Origin: Firmicutes bacterium UBA5473
Lineage (GTDB): Bacteria; Bacillota; DTU084
Direction: 5' to 3'
NCBI GenBank assembly: GCA_002427165.1
Contig: DIQB01000113.1
Coordinates: 17,546-32,528, forward strand
Length of the DNA: 14,983 bases
How positions within the stretch are numbered: position 1 is the stretch's first letter; every line of letters begins with the position of its first letter. The translations under genes were made by a program, and so were the position numbers. The notes under the pieces were generated by a model, which saw only the letters and a list, made by a program, of their open reading frames with translations, was not told the DNA's origin and ran no database searches. Shown one piece after another: positions 1-7,087 of the stretch.

Positions 1-1090
1 GCTCCGGGGGCAAATTCAGGTCATCATTCAGAAGCACATAATCAATAATCCGCCTGTGGCTATGCTCCACCAGGGTCTTTACATGATCAGGCGCAGCATA
101 CCCCTCGCTCTCCCCAGGCTGGGTCATCACATTGCACACATACACCTTCGGTGCCTTAGCCCGCACAATAGCCCGGGTAATCCCCCGCACCAGGAGATTG
201 GGCAGAATGCTAGTATAAAGGCTCCCTGGCCCCAAAACAATCAGATCCGCCTGTGCTATGGCCTCTAGGGCCTCGGGCAGAGGGTCTGCATCTGCGGGCG
301 AGAGAGAAACCTTTTTGATTCTTTTACCAGGCTGAGGAATCCGATGCTCTCCTCGGATGGTGCTGCCATCTGTATACTCCGCCTCCAGATAAACCTCGCG
401 CAATGTGGCAGGTAACACCTGCCCCCGCACTGCCAATACACGGCTGCATTCCTTGATTCCACTTAAAAAATCCCCAGTCACATCGCTCATGGCAGCAAGG
501 AATAAATTGCCAAAATTATGGCCCGCAAGGGGCCCCTCATCCCCTGCAAAACGATACTGAAATAATTTGCCAAGCAAAGGTTCTGCATCTGCCATGGCGA
601 GTAGACAGTTGCGCACATCCCCAGGCGGCAGAATCCCCATCTCCTCACGCAACCTCCCTGAGCTGCCACCATCATCCGCAACTGTCACAATTGCACTGAG
701 ATTTGTGGTGTGCTCTTTCAATCCCCGCAAGAGTGAAGAGAGGCCTGTACCCCCGCCCACCACAACTATGTGGGGACCTCGGCGGGCATGGCGGTTTTTA
801 TAGAATTGCCGGGGCCAGCTTCCAGGAAAACCTAGATCTGAAATCAAAGAACCCACGAGCCTGTAAAAACCCCAGCCCATGAGAAAAAGACCCAGAATAA
901 GAATTGGTAAAGTTAGCCAGAGTAAAGAATACACCTGACCTGTGGTCTTAAATAGAAAACGGACGAGATGCCACTGCAATCTATTTAGATAGCGCCAGTC
1001 AAAGAGAAAAACTAGACTGGCGCTAAAGAGCAAAATTCCAACGATGATGGTTATCAACCAACGCTTTAATCCCCAGTCCCTAGTTCTCAA
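1..1090 (-). CDS. yvcK: YvcK/CofD-like UDP-sugar-binding protein with membrane anchor (partial, C-terminus beyond left edge)
   Basis: This gene belongs to the YvcK (gluconeogenesis factor) family. In Bacillus these proteins bind UDP-GlcNAc and are needed for growth on gluconeogenic carbon and for normal cell wall synthesis. The Rossmann nucleotide-binding start VVVGGGTGLSSLLRGLK lies at about residue 109. It is followed by TVADDGGSSGRLREEMG, PPGDVRNCLLAMA, GNLFLAAMS and GPGSLYTSILPNLLV, all typical of the family. About 105 residues precede this core and contain two hydrophobic segments (about 12-30 and 53-75), so the protein is probably membrane-anchored, unlike B. subtilis YvcK. The start is inferred as TTG at 1090-1088: an in-frame TGA lies directly upstream and GGAGGGG sits 7 bases before it. 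The gene follows rapZ by 17 bases, the usual rapZ-yvcK-whiA order. The last third is outside the window. Confidence 0.93.
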   Translation of the reverse strand, partial: MRTRDWGLKRWLITIIVGILLFSASLVFLFDWRYLNRLQWHLVRFLFKTTGQVYSLLWLTLPILILGLFLMGWGFYRLVGSLISDLGFPGSWPRQFYKNRHARRGPHIVVVGGGTGLSSLLRGLKEHTTNLSAIVTVADDGGSSGRLREEMGILPPGDVRNCLLAMADAEPLLGKLFQYRFAGDEGPLAGHNFGNLFLAAMSDVTGDFLSGIKECSRVLAVRGQVLPATLREVYLEAEYTDGSTIRGEHRIPQPGKRIKKVSLSPADADPLPEALEAIAQADLIVLGPGSLYTSILPNLLVRGITRAIVRAKAPKVYVCNVMTQPGESEGYAAPDHVKTLVEHSHRRIIDYVLLNDDLNLPPE

Positions 1091-1107
1091 TCACAATCCC
1101 CTCCGCC

Positions 1108-1974
1108 TCAACCTGCTTTGGCATTTTTTAGATCCCTATGCTCCACCAGCACATTGTAGCCTAGGCCCCGCAACAGGTCTCCTAGGGCATTGGTCACTGC
1201 CACAGAGCGATGCCTGCCCCCTGTGCAGCCGATTGCGATCACCAGATTCGAGCGTCCTTCCCGCTGATAATTGGGCAGAAGATACTCCATAAAAGTAAAG
1301 AAATGCTGATAGAAGTCATGGGTCTGAGGCCATCTGGCCAGGTAATCCACAACTTCTTTATCGTTGCCCGAGCACTCCCGCAGGCCCTCCACATAATAGG
1401 GATTAGGCAGAAAACGCACATCATAGAGGAGATCTGCATCCATAGGGATGCCATGCTTAAAACCAAAGGAGACAACAGTCACCAAAAATTCTGTGCTGTG
1501 GTCCCGAGCGAAATACTTGCTGATCTCCCGCTTCAGTTCATAATTAGACAAATTGGAGGTGTTAATCAACTTGCTCGCGCGGGCACGGAGACTGGCCAGG
1601 CGCAGGCGCTCCCCTGCGATTCCCTCAAGGACGCTGCCTGTAGGCGCAAAGGGATGGCGCCGCCTGGACTCCTTAAAGCGACGAATCAGGATCCTGTCAT
1701 CTGCCTCCAGAAAAAGAATTTCTGGAGACAAGCCCAGCTGCTGTACACTTTCCAAAGCCCCAGTGAGGCTGTCGAAAAACTCCCCACCCCGTATATCCAC
1801 AACTAGTGCTATATGCTTCAAGTTAGACTGCAAGCATAGTTCCGCAAACTTTGGGATCAATGTGGGAGGCAAGTTATCAATACAAAAATAACCCAGATCC
1901 TCGAAACAGCGCATGGCCTGGGTCTTGCCTGCCCCAGATAGGCCAGTGATGATCACAAAACGATTATCTTGCAT
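1108..1974 (-). CDS. rapZ: RNase adapter / nucleotide-binding protein RapZ (YvcJ)
   Basis: This is a P-loop ATP/GTP-binding protein of the RapZ/YvcJ family. In E. coli RapZ binds glucosamine-6-phosphate and controls decay of the GlmZ small RNA; in Bacillus YvcJ hydrolyses GTP and has been linked to competence. The Walker A motif GLSGAGKT is at residues 11-18. LVVDIRGG lies further on, and the C-terminal domain holds GCTGGRHRSV, which matches the sugar-phosphate-binding loop of the family. The length of 288 residues is normal. A GTG at 1983 is in frame, but AGAGGGG at 1989-1983 abuts it. The same Shine-Dalgarno is correctly spaced (8 bases) for ATG at 1974, so I choose that start. yvcK follows 17 bases downstream, and a PHP gene is divergent upstream. 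The Bacillus family role in competence may not carry over here. Confidence 0.95.
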   Translation of the reverse strand: MQDNRFVIITGLSGAGKTQAMRCFEDLGYFCIDNLPPTLIPKFAELCLQSNLKHIALVVDIRGGEFFDSLTGALESVQQLGLSPEILFLEADDRILIRRFKESRRRHPFAPTGSVLEGIAGERLRLASLRARASKLINTSNLSNYELKREISKYFARDHSTEFLVTVVSFGFKHGIPMDADLLYDVRFLPNPYYVEGLRECSGNDKEVVDYLARWPQTHDFYQHFFTFMEYLLPNYQREGRSNLVIAIGCTGGRHRSVAVTNALGDLLRGLGYNVLVEHRDLKNAKAG

Positions 1975-1994
1975 CCAGATCACCCCTCTTTTTG

Positions 1995-2003
1995 ATTATA
2001 ACA
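1995..2003 (-). promoter_or_regulatory. Possible extended -10 promoter of rapZ
   Basis: On the minus strand TG-T-TATAAT forms a perfect extended -10 element just upstream of rapZ. I see no convincing -35 hexamer at the right distance. Transcription from it would begin close to the Shine-Dalgarno sequence and leave a leader of only about 14 bases, which weakens the call. Confidence 0.3.
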
Positions 2004-2029
2004 CAAATCACCGGGGGAGACTATTGGTG

Positions 2030-2764
2030 ATGTTAAAAATAAACTCAGACCTTCACACCCACACAATAGCCAGCCATGGCAAAGGCACCATGGAAGCCAA
2101 TGTGCGAGCAGCAAAGAATCTGGGATTGAAAAAAATCGCAATTACAGATCACGGACCTGCCCATCTCTTTGGCATTGGCATTAAAAATCCCCAAGTGCTG
2201 CTGGATCAAAAAAAAGAGGCCAGGGCTTTAGCAAAGCGCTGGCCCCAGATCCAGATCCTAGTTGGTGCAGAGGCAAACATTATCTCACCTGAGGGCGAAC
2301 TAGACCTGCCAGAGGATATTTTAGCACAACTGGACTTGGTCCTAGTTGGCCTCCATCCTAGGGTAAGGCCGACCTCTTGGGGCGCAGCCGGAGACTTAAT
2401 TCTCAAAAACTGGCTGGCCCGCTTTCCCCGCTTCCAGCCCCAGGCTATGAGAGCAAATACCCAAGCCCTCATCTGCGCCCTAGATCGCTACAGGGTGGAC
2501 TTCATAACCCACCCAGGACTGCACCTTAGGATAGATACCCTGGCCCTGGCCAAGGCTGCAGAAGCACGGGGCGTGGCCCTGGAGCTTAGCGCAGGCCACG
2601 GAGCTAGCCGGGAGTTTGTAGAGCGGGTGCTTGAGACCGATGTGAATCTCGTTATTAGCTCAGATGCCCACAGGCCAGAGGATGTGGGCAATTTCCAAAA
2701 AGCCCTAGCTTTGGCAGAAGATTTTAAAATTCCTAAAGCGCGGATTCTCAACGCTGATAAATAA
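2030..2764 (+). CDS. PHP-domain metal-dependent phosphoesterase (paralogue 1)
   Basis: This is a stand-alone PHP-domain protein of about 244 residues, related to YcdX and histidinol-phosphatase-type phosphoesterases. These hydrolyse phosphate esters with a multinuclear metal site; the substrate here is unknown. Metal ligands are visible in order: DLHTHT (His9, His11), TDHGP (His41), VGAEAN (Glu), VGLHP (His), THPG (His) and SDAH (Asp, His). The first loop reads ASHGKGT rather than the AYST loop of YcdX, which marks a separate subfamily. I chose ATG at 2030 because GGGGGAG at 2013-2019 precedes it and the HxH motif then starts at residue 9. The longer reading frame would run back into rapZ. 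The gene is divergent from rapZ (about 55 bases apart), and its 3' end overlaps nagA on the other strand by 17 bases. A second PHP gene lies at 6133-6861. Confidence 0.87.
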   Translation: MLKINSDLHTHTIASHGKGTMEANVRAAKNLGLKKIAITDHGPAHLFGIGIKNPQVLLDQKKEARALAKRWPQIQILVGAEANIISPEGELDLPEDILAQLDLVLVGLHPRVRPTSWGAAGDLILKNWLARFPRFQPQAMRANTQALICALDRYRVDFITHPGLHLRIDTLALAKAAEARGVALELSAGHGASREFVERVLETDVNLVISSDAHRPEDVGNFQKALALAEDFKIPKARILNADK

Positions 2765-3893
2765 GCTCTCCTGCCAGATACGTTCGCTCCACCTGAAATT
2801 GGGAATTTATCGCCACCAAATCTGCCACCTTCCCCACTTCAATACTACCATACTCATTATCTACACCAATAGAGCGGGCTGGAATCAGGGAGGCTGCTCG
2901 CACTGCCTCATACAAGGATAATTTAGCAAAACGACAGGCCCGCTCCACCGCCTCAATCATGGTCAGGCGGCTGCCGCAGAGGGAACCGCTCGGCAGGCGT
3001 GCCTCAAGCCCCCGGACTGTAATCATCTGTCCGCCCATCTCATACTCCCCATCTGGATAACCCACAGCCCGGATCCCATCTGTAATTAGAATCACATCAT
3101 CGATGCCCCGGGCATCAATAAAGAGCTTCACAGTAGCAGGATTGAGATGAATCCCATCGGCGATGATCTGGGCTCGGAGCCCCTTCAGATTCAAAGCAGC
3201 ACCCAATATTCCAGGCTCCCGATGGTGGAAGGGGCGCATGCCATTGCCTGTATGGGTAACCTGAGTGACACCCGCGGCCACTGCCTCCTCCATCTGAGCG
3301 AAAGTGGCACCACTATGCCCTGCTGCCACATATGTCCCCCGGGAAACCAAATAACGGATAAATTCCATGTGCCCTGGCAGCTCTGGGGCCACTGTCACGA
3401 GCTTCAATCCCCCCTGGGGCAAAAGCGCGTAGAGCCTGTCAACTTCCTCTTTAGTGCCCGGGCGAATTGTGCTCTCCAGCTGGGCTCCTTTGAATTCCTT
3501 TGCAATAAAGGGGCCCTCAATATGCACACCCAAAATTCTCGCGCCGTGGACAAAGCTTTGTCCCATGTGTTTGCCAACATTTTCCACAGCCCGCACTACA
3601 GCCTCAGCTGGAGCGCTCATGGTGGTGGGCAGAAAGCTAGTAACACCACCTGTGGCAACCATCTGAGCCATAGTCTCGAGAGCCTGGGGCGTTGCATCCA
3701 TAGTATCTGCACCGCGAGCACCATGAATATGCACCTCAACAAGACCAGGGATTAGAGTCAGTTCCCCTAAATCCACTGCCTCCCCTGGCGGTGTGCCCTC
3801 ACCTAGATCTGTGATCTTTCCACCTTCCACTTTCAGCCAGCCCCCAACAAGCTCCCTTTGGGGCAAAACTATTCTTCCTGCTTGCAAAATCAT
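2748..3893 (-). CDS. nagA: N-acetylglucosamine-6-phosphate deacetylase
   Basis: NagA removes the acetyl group from GlcNAc-6-phosphate, giving glucosamine-6-phosphate and acetate, in amino-sugar catabolism and cell-wall recycling in the cytoplasm. The 381 residues match the family length. Amidohydrolase motifs appear in order: EVHIHG (His55, His57), HIEGPF (Glu126, metal ligand), AAGHSGAT (His193), THTGNGM (His214), IADGIHL (His249), ITDG (Asp272, the catalytic acid/base position) and the C-terminal GSIEVGKVADLV. It is the third gene of an operon with a PHP protein and a metallophosphoesterase, starting 5 bases after the stop of the latter. A GAGGGG Shine-Dalgarno lies in the end of the upstream gene, 11 bases from the ATG, which suggests translational coupling. 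No nagB deaminase is in the window. The function is well supported by motifs; physiological substrate range is inferred. Confidence 0.94.
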   Translation of the reverse strand: MILQAGRIVLPQRELVGGWLKVEGGKITDLGEGTPPGEAVDLGELTLIPGLVEVHIHGARGADTMDATPQALETMAQMVATGGVTSFLPTTMSAPAEAVVRAVENVGKHMGQSFVHGARILGVHIEGPFIAKEFKGAQLESTIRPGTKEEVDRLYALLPQGGLKLVTVAPELPGHMEFIRYLVSRGTYVAAGHSGATFAQMEEAVAAGVTQVTHTGNGMRPFHHREPGILGAALNLKGLRAQIIADGIHLNPATVKLFIDARGIDDVILITDGIRAVGYPDGEYEMGGQMITVRGLEARLPSGSLCGSRLTMIEAVERACRFAKLSLYEAVRAASLIPARSIGVDNEYGSIEVGKVADLVAINSQFQVERTYLAGELIYQR

Positions 3894-3898
3894 CTTCT

Positions 3899-6136
3899 CT
3901 ACTTCCCCTCATCCAAATTCCAGACGGCAACTTTGCCATCTAAGCTTGTAAAATAAATCTGGGTACCATCGAAAAATGGCTTCCCCAAAATAAAACCATC
4001 ACCCACTCGTAAAATAGGCTGGGCAGCGAGATTTCCCTCGCCCCAGAGCCTGTAGAGGTTGCCCCCCAGGGCAACCTGATAGGCTACCCCCCCTCCTCCC
4101 ACAGGAGGAGGTCCTGTGAAAATATCCCCTGTTGCCTGCTCCCAGACTCGCCCTCCCCCAGTTGTGATCCCGACCAGTTGCCGGTTTAGGGTACCTGCCA
4201 CCTGCAGTTTTCCCACCTCTGTATTCAAAGGTGCATAAAGCAGCTTTTCTGCTAACTGCCAGCTGACTGAGCCTGTTTTGGGATCAAGGCCCCAAATTTT
4301 CCTGGGCCCTGCCACAAGCAAAACTCCATCTATTAAGCTGGGACTAGCGCCGCCTGGAGCATAAATCCCCTGATCTAGCTTCCGCTGCCACAGAGGCTCG
4401 CCATCGGCTAGGCGCAGAGCTAAGACGCTCCCCTCCCAGCTGGTGGCATAAACAATGCCCCCCTCAACAAATGGCGCAGCTTCAATTAGCCCCCCTAACT
4501 TCTTCTGCCAACGGACTGAGCCTGTTTGCGCCTCCAGAGCCACTAATTCCTCTCCTGCGCCCACCAAAACTAGGTTTCCTGCCAAGACTGGCTCCACTAG
4601 CACGCCGCCCTCCAGCACCACAGACCAGCGTAGGGCCCCCTCTTTAGTAAAGCTATAAAATCCTCCAGCCTCACTCCCCAGATAAAAAGCATTCCTGGCC
4701 CAAAGAGCGCCACCTGGCAGTGGCGAAGCAAGCTGTCGCTCCCATAGAAGCTTCCCATTTTCCCTGGCAAAGCACTGGGCCCATCCGTTTAGGGTGGTCA
4801 CTAAAAGCCGGTCTGGGGATACTGCCGGGCCTGCTTGCAGATCCCCCCGCGCTTGAAGCTCCCACTTAAGGCGTGGGCTGGAGCTAGATGGCTGGTAAAA
4901 AAAAGAGCGTTCAGCTTGAGAAAAGATCCCACCCTCCTCCTCATAGCGCAAAGAGAGGGTATGCCAGCCCACAGTCCAGTTGCCAGTCAAAGCTGTCTGC
5001 CAGGGGACCTCAGCTCCCTGGGGGTCTAGGGCCATAGCCAGCTCCCGCTTTCCATCTACAGCAATTGTGAGTGTACCGCACGCGGCCGGCAAAATAACTT
5101 CAATGGGAATGGCCCCCTCCCAGCTTTCTTTGTCCTGTGGTAGCGTAACCTGAAATTGAGCTTTAGGAGAGGCAGTAAAGCTCCGCTCCAAGGACAAACC
5201 CCCGCCAACTCGTTTCCGGTAAATTGTGGTGCGCTGAGAGCTGAGGTTGAGCACCAGATACTCGCCACCCAGTGCAGCTGGACCTACAAGCGCGGGAATC
5301 CCCTGAGCCTGCCAAAACTGGAAATTGTGCAGATGACTTGCAAGGAGCAGCCGCATCTGGCCTGCGGCCAACAATTCCAGCACCACAGCCTCGTTATCAA
5401 CCATTTTTTGCCCTATATTGCTCCCCCGCACAATTGGATGGTGCAAAAAGACTATTTTTTCCTCTTTGCCCTGAAGCTCTCCCCGAAGCCACTGGAGCTG
5501 CTGCTTTTCGATATGGCCATACTGCTCTGTGCGAATGGAACTATCAAGAGCGATGAATTTATAAGGGCCATGCGTGAAAGTATAATAAGGCTGGCCCCAC
5601 CATTTTTTATAAAGTTCCTTGCCTCCCGTCGCCCAGCGCAGGTCGTGGTTGCCAGGCACAGGATAGACTGGAAAGGGCAGGGCTAACAGCGCCCGAGACT
5701 GGGCAAACTGATCCTCTTGCCCCCGGTCTGTAAGATCGCCGCCTACAAGAGCAAAGGCAGGATTGAGATCGCTTGCTTTGAGCTCCCGAACAATGGCAAG
5801 GCTATTCTCCGTACCCTTTGCCAGACCAAAATGGGTGTCTGAAAGGTGCACAAACAGGAGCTCATCGGGAGAGGGGGCCCCTGTGCGTACCCTGTCGCCT
5901 ACCCTCGTGCCGCTTGCGGCAAAGGTGGCAAAGCTGTCAGTAACCTCCACGATAGCTGCTGTGCTATAGGGGGCATCCTCCCCTGGTCTCCAGATAGATA
6001 CCTGGACCTTTGGAGCCAACTCCCCTGCCCCCAGATCTGTATAAGCCAGGCCATTCTCCACTTTGTAGACCAGGCCAAAGGCATAAGTTGGGGCCAACGT
6101 TATTGTGAATAGAAGGGCCCACAGAATGAGTTTCAA
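3899..6136 (-). CDS. Secreted calcineurin-like metallophosphoesterase fused to a PQQ-type beta-propeller
   Basis: This large (745-residue) exported protein has three parts. An N-terminal hydrophobic segment (about 1-19, ending APTYA) looks like a signal peptide. A calcineurin-like phosphoesterase domain covers about 92-300, with its full metal set: SDTH (Asp100, His102), GGDLTD (Asp134), GNHD (Asn163, His164), HHP (His232) and SHLH (His268, His270). A region of about 320-415 looks beta-rich and Ig-like. The rest, about 424-745, has repeated PQQ/WD-like blades with signatures such as ENGKLLWERQL, TGSVRWQKKL, DGEPLWQRKL and TGSVSWQL. No PQQ-dependent dehydrogenase catalytic residues are apparent, so the propeller probably binds a ligand or partner. 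The start is TTG at 6136: AGGAGG lies 8 bases upstream and the codon overlaps the stop of the preceding PHP gene (TTGA). The substrate is unknown; an envelope phosphodiester or phosphomonoester is a guess. Confidence 0.88.
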   Translation of the reverse strand: MKLILWALLFTITLAPTYAFGLVYKVENGLAYTDLGAGELAPKVQVSIWRPGEDAPYSTAAIVEVTDSFATFAASGTRVGDRVRTGAPSPDELLFVHLSDTHFGLAKGTENSLAIVRELKASDLNPAFALVGGDLTDRGQEDQFAQSRALLALPFPVYPVPGNHDLRWATGGKELYKKWWGQPYYTFTHGPYKFIALDSSIRTEQYGHIEKQQLQWLRGELQGKEEKIVFLHHPIVRGSNIGQKMVDNEAVVLELLAAGQMRLLLASHLHNFQFWQAQGIPALVGPAALGGEYLVLNLSSQRTTIYRKRVGGGLSLERSFTASPKAQFQVTLPQDKESWEGAIPIEVILPAACGTLTIAVDGKRELAMALDPQGAEVPWQTALTGNWTVGWHTLSLRYEEEGGIFSQAERSFFYQPSSSSPRLKWELQARGDLQAGPAVSPDRLLVTTLNGWAQCFARENGKLLWERQLASPLPGGALWARNAFYLGSEAGGFYSFTKEGALRWSVVLEGGVLVEPVLAGNLVLVGAGEELVALEAQTGSVRWQKKLGGLIEAAPFVEGGIVYATSWEGSVLALRLADGEPLWQRKLDQGIYAPGGASPSLIDGVLLVAGPRKIWGLDPKTGSVSWQLAEKLLYAPLNTEVGKLQVAGTLNRQLVGITTGGGRVWEQATGDIFTGPPPVGGGGVAYQVALGGNLYRLWGEGNLAAQPILRVGDGFILGKPFFDGTQIYFTSLDGKVAVWNLDEGK

Positions 6137-6861
6137 GCTTTCAGCCTCCTGCGTGCTGCCAAATGTTGTTCCAAAAGTTCCCGGCTGGTGTTGAGAATCT
6201 GCTCCGCCCTGAGCCCTGCTCGCTTTGCAAGATCTAGGGCCGCATCAAGATTGCCTACGTTGCAGCTAGCGTGGGAGTCGCTGCCGAGGATCACTTTCCC
6301 ACCCAGCTGGGCCATGCGTTTTGCCAGTTCAAAGCAGGTACCCTCGCTGCCTCGCCTGCAGATAGTGAGTGAGCTGTTATTTAATTCCAAAGCTACGCCT
6401 GTGCGCACAGCGGCCTGGACAACTGCTTCAACGTCCATAGGAAAACGAGGATTGCCTGGATGAACAATAAAATCAAGATCTGGGTTTTCCATGGCACAGA
6501 TCAAAGCTTTAGTATTGTCGGCTTTATTCTCTCCTTCATATCCTGTGGCAGGGTGGAGGCCCGCTGCCACGAAATCTAAACTACCGAGAATAGATGGTGG
6601 CAGATCCAACTGGCCACAGGTAGAGATAATATTTGCCTCTACCCCAAAGAGGATCTCTACCCCCTCAATTAGCTTAGGCACAGCAAGGCGGTTGCCAAAG
6701 TGATACAGATGAGGTCCGCCAGGCATAGAGGGTCCATGATCGGAGATCCCAACTAGCTCCAGGCCAATTTTTCCAGCCCGGGCTGCGATCTCCTCGATGG
6801 TGCTATAGGCGTGGCCACTTGCCACTGTATGGTTATGCAGGTCAAATTTACAAGGGAACAT
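6133..6861 (-). CDS. PHP-domain metal-dependent phosphoesterase, YcdX-like (paralogue 2)
   Basis: This 242-residue protein is a PHP-domain phosphoesterase close to the YcdX type. Metal-binding motifs in order are DLHNHT (His9, His11), SGHAYST (His17), SDHGPSMPGGPH, FGVEAN (Glu), AAGLHP (His), VHPGNPRFP (His) and GSDSH (Asp, His). The complete set predicts a trinuclear active site; the natural substrate is not known. I chose ATG at 6861, which has AAGGAG 7 bases upstream, over an in-frame GTG at 6906 that would add a charged extension. It heads an operon whose next gene starts inside its stop codon. It resembles the PHP protein at 2030-2764 throughout (shared EANIIS, TKALICA/TQALICA, HPG and SDxH blocks) and is probably an ancient paralogue. 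Confidence 0.88.
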   Translation of the reverse strand: MFPCKFDLHNHTVASGHAYSTIEEIAARAGKIGLELVGISDHGPSMPGGPHLYHFGNRLAVPKLIEGVEILFGVEANIISTCGQLDLPPSILGSLDFVAAGLHPATGYEGENKADNTKALICAMENPDLDFIVHPGNPRFPMDVEAVVQAAVRTGVALELNNSSLTICRRGSEGTCFELAKRMAQLGGKVILGSDSHASCNVGNLDAALDLAKRAGLRAEQILNTSRELLEQHLAARRRLKA

Positions 6862-6974
6862 CTTTCCTCTCCTTCCTTTTCTATCCCTATCTTCTCCCTG
6901 AAACACGGGATCTCCTGCTTAAAAAAACTGGGAGAAGAGGGGTTTTAGTAGCAAGTTAATGTTTTTCCTGCCTT

Positions 6975-6987
6975 GTTTAATTTAAAC
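6975..6987. repeat. 13-bp perfect palindrome, possible operator
   Basis: GTTTAA-T-TTAAAC is a perfect inverted repeat with a single central base. It sits in the middle of the divergent spacer, where a regulator could control both operons. The symmetry does not extend into the flanks, and A+T-rich sequence makes such palindromes fairly likely by chance. Confidence 0.3.
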
Positions 6988-7011
6988 CCTATTCCTTTTT
7001 TTACCCTAGCG

Positions 7012-7041
7012 GAATAATGCCCCTCTCTTTGAGCAATATTA
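7012..7041 (+). promoter_or_regulatory. Weak candidate promoter of the DUF4912-branching enzyme operon (forespore sigma-like)
   Basis: GAATA at 7012-7016 and AGCAATATTA at 7032-7041 are separated by 15 bases. From memory, this resembles the Bacillus sigma-F/sigma-G pattern (GYATA, then GGNNANANTR) with one mismatch in each element. It would start transcription about 40 bases before the TTG start. The overlapping TATTAT could equally be a sigma-A -10 lacking a recognisable -35. Confidence 0.2.
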
Positions 7042-7087
7042 TACAAGTGAAAGCGCCCTCCCAGGGGACGAAAGGAGGCAAGAGTTC

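Larger units (their letters stand above)
6862..7087. other. Divergent intergenic region between the PHP2 and DUF4912 operons
   Basis: This A+T-rich spacer separates two divergent operons and must hold promoters for both. It contains a 13-bp palindrome and a possible plus-strand promoter, listed separately. AAAGGAGG at 7071-7078 is the ribosome binding site of the DUF4912 gene, and AAGGAGAGG just before 6861 on the minus strand serves the PHP gene. I see no clear sigma-A -35/-10 pair on either strand, no terminator and no small gene. Confidence 0.6.

Noticed and set aside
286..591. Direct repeat of TCTGCATCTGC at 286-296 and 581-591
   Set aside because: Both copies lie inside yvcK and encode Ala-Asp/Ala-Glu-rich stretches; this is explained by coding content, with no array or spacing.
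1210..1806. Open frame of 198 codons antisense to rapZ
   Set aside because: It lies wholly within a strongly conserved gene, has no domain signature, and its start has no supporting ribosome site.
3147..3755. Open frame of 202 codons antisense to nagA
   Set aside because: It mirrors the nagA coding frame, with scattered Cys/His and no recognisable motif; it is a shadow of a well supported gene.
5156..5686. Open frame of 176 codons antisense to the metallophosphoesterase
   Set aside because: It is antisense to the conserved metal-binding domain and shows no family resemblance.
7056..7066. Short CCCT-AGGG inverted repeat just before the DUF4912 ribosome site
   Set aside because: A four-base stem with a three-base loop is too weak for a terminator or riboswitch.
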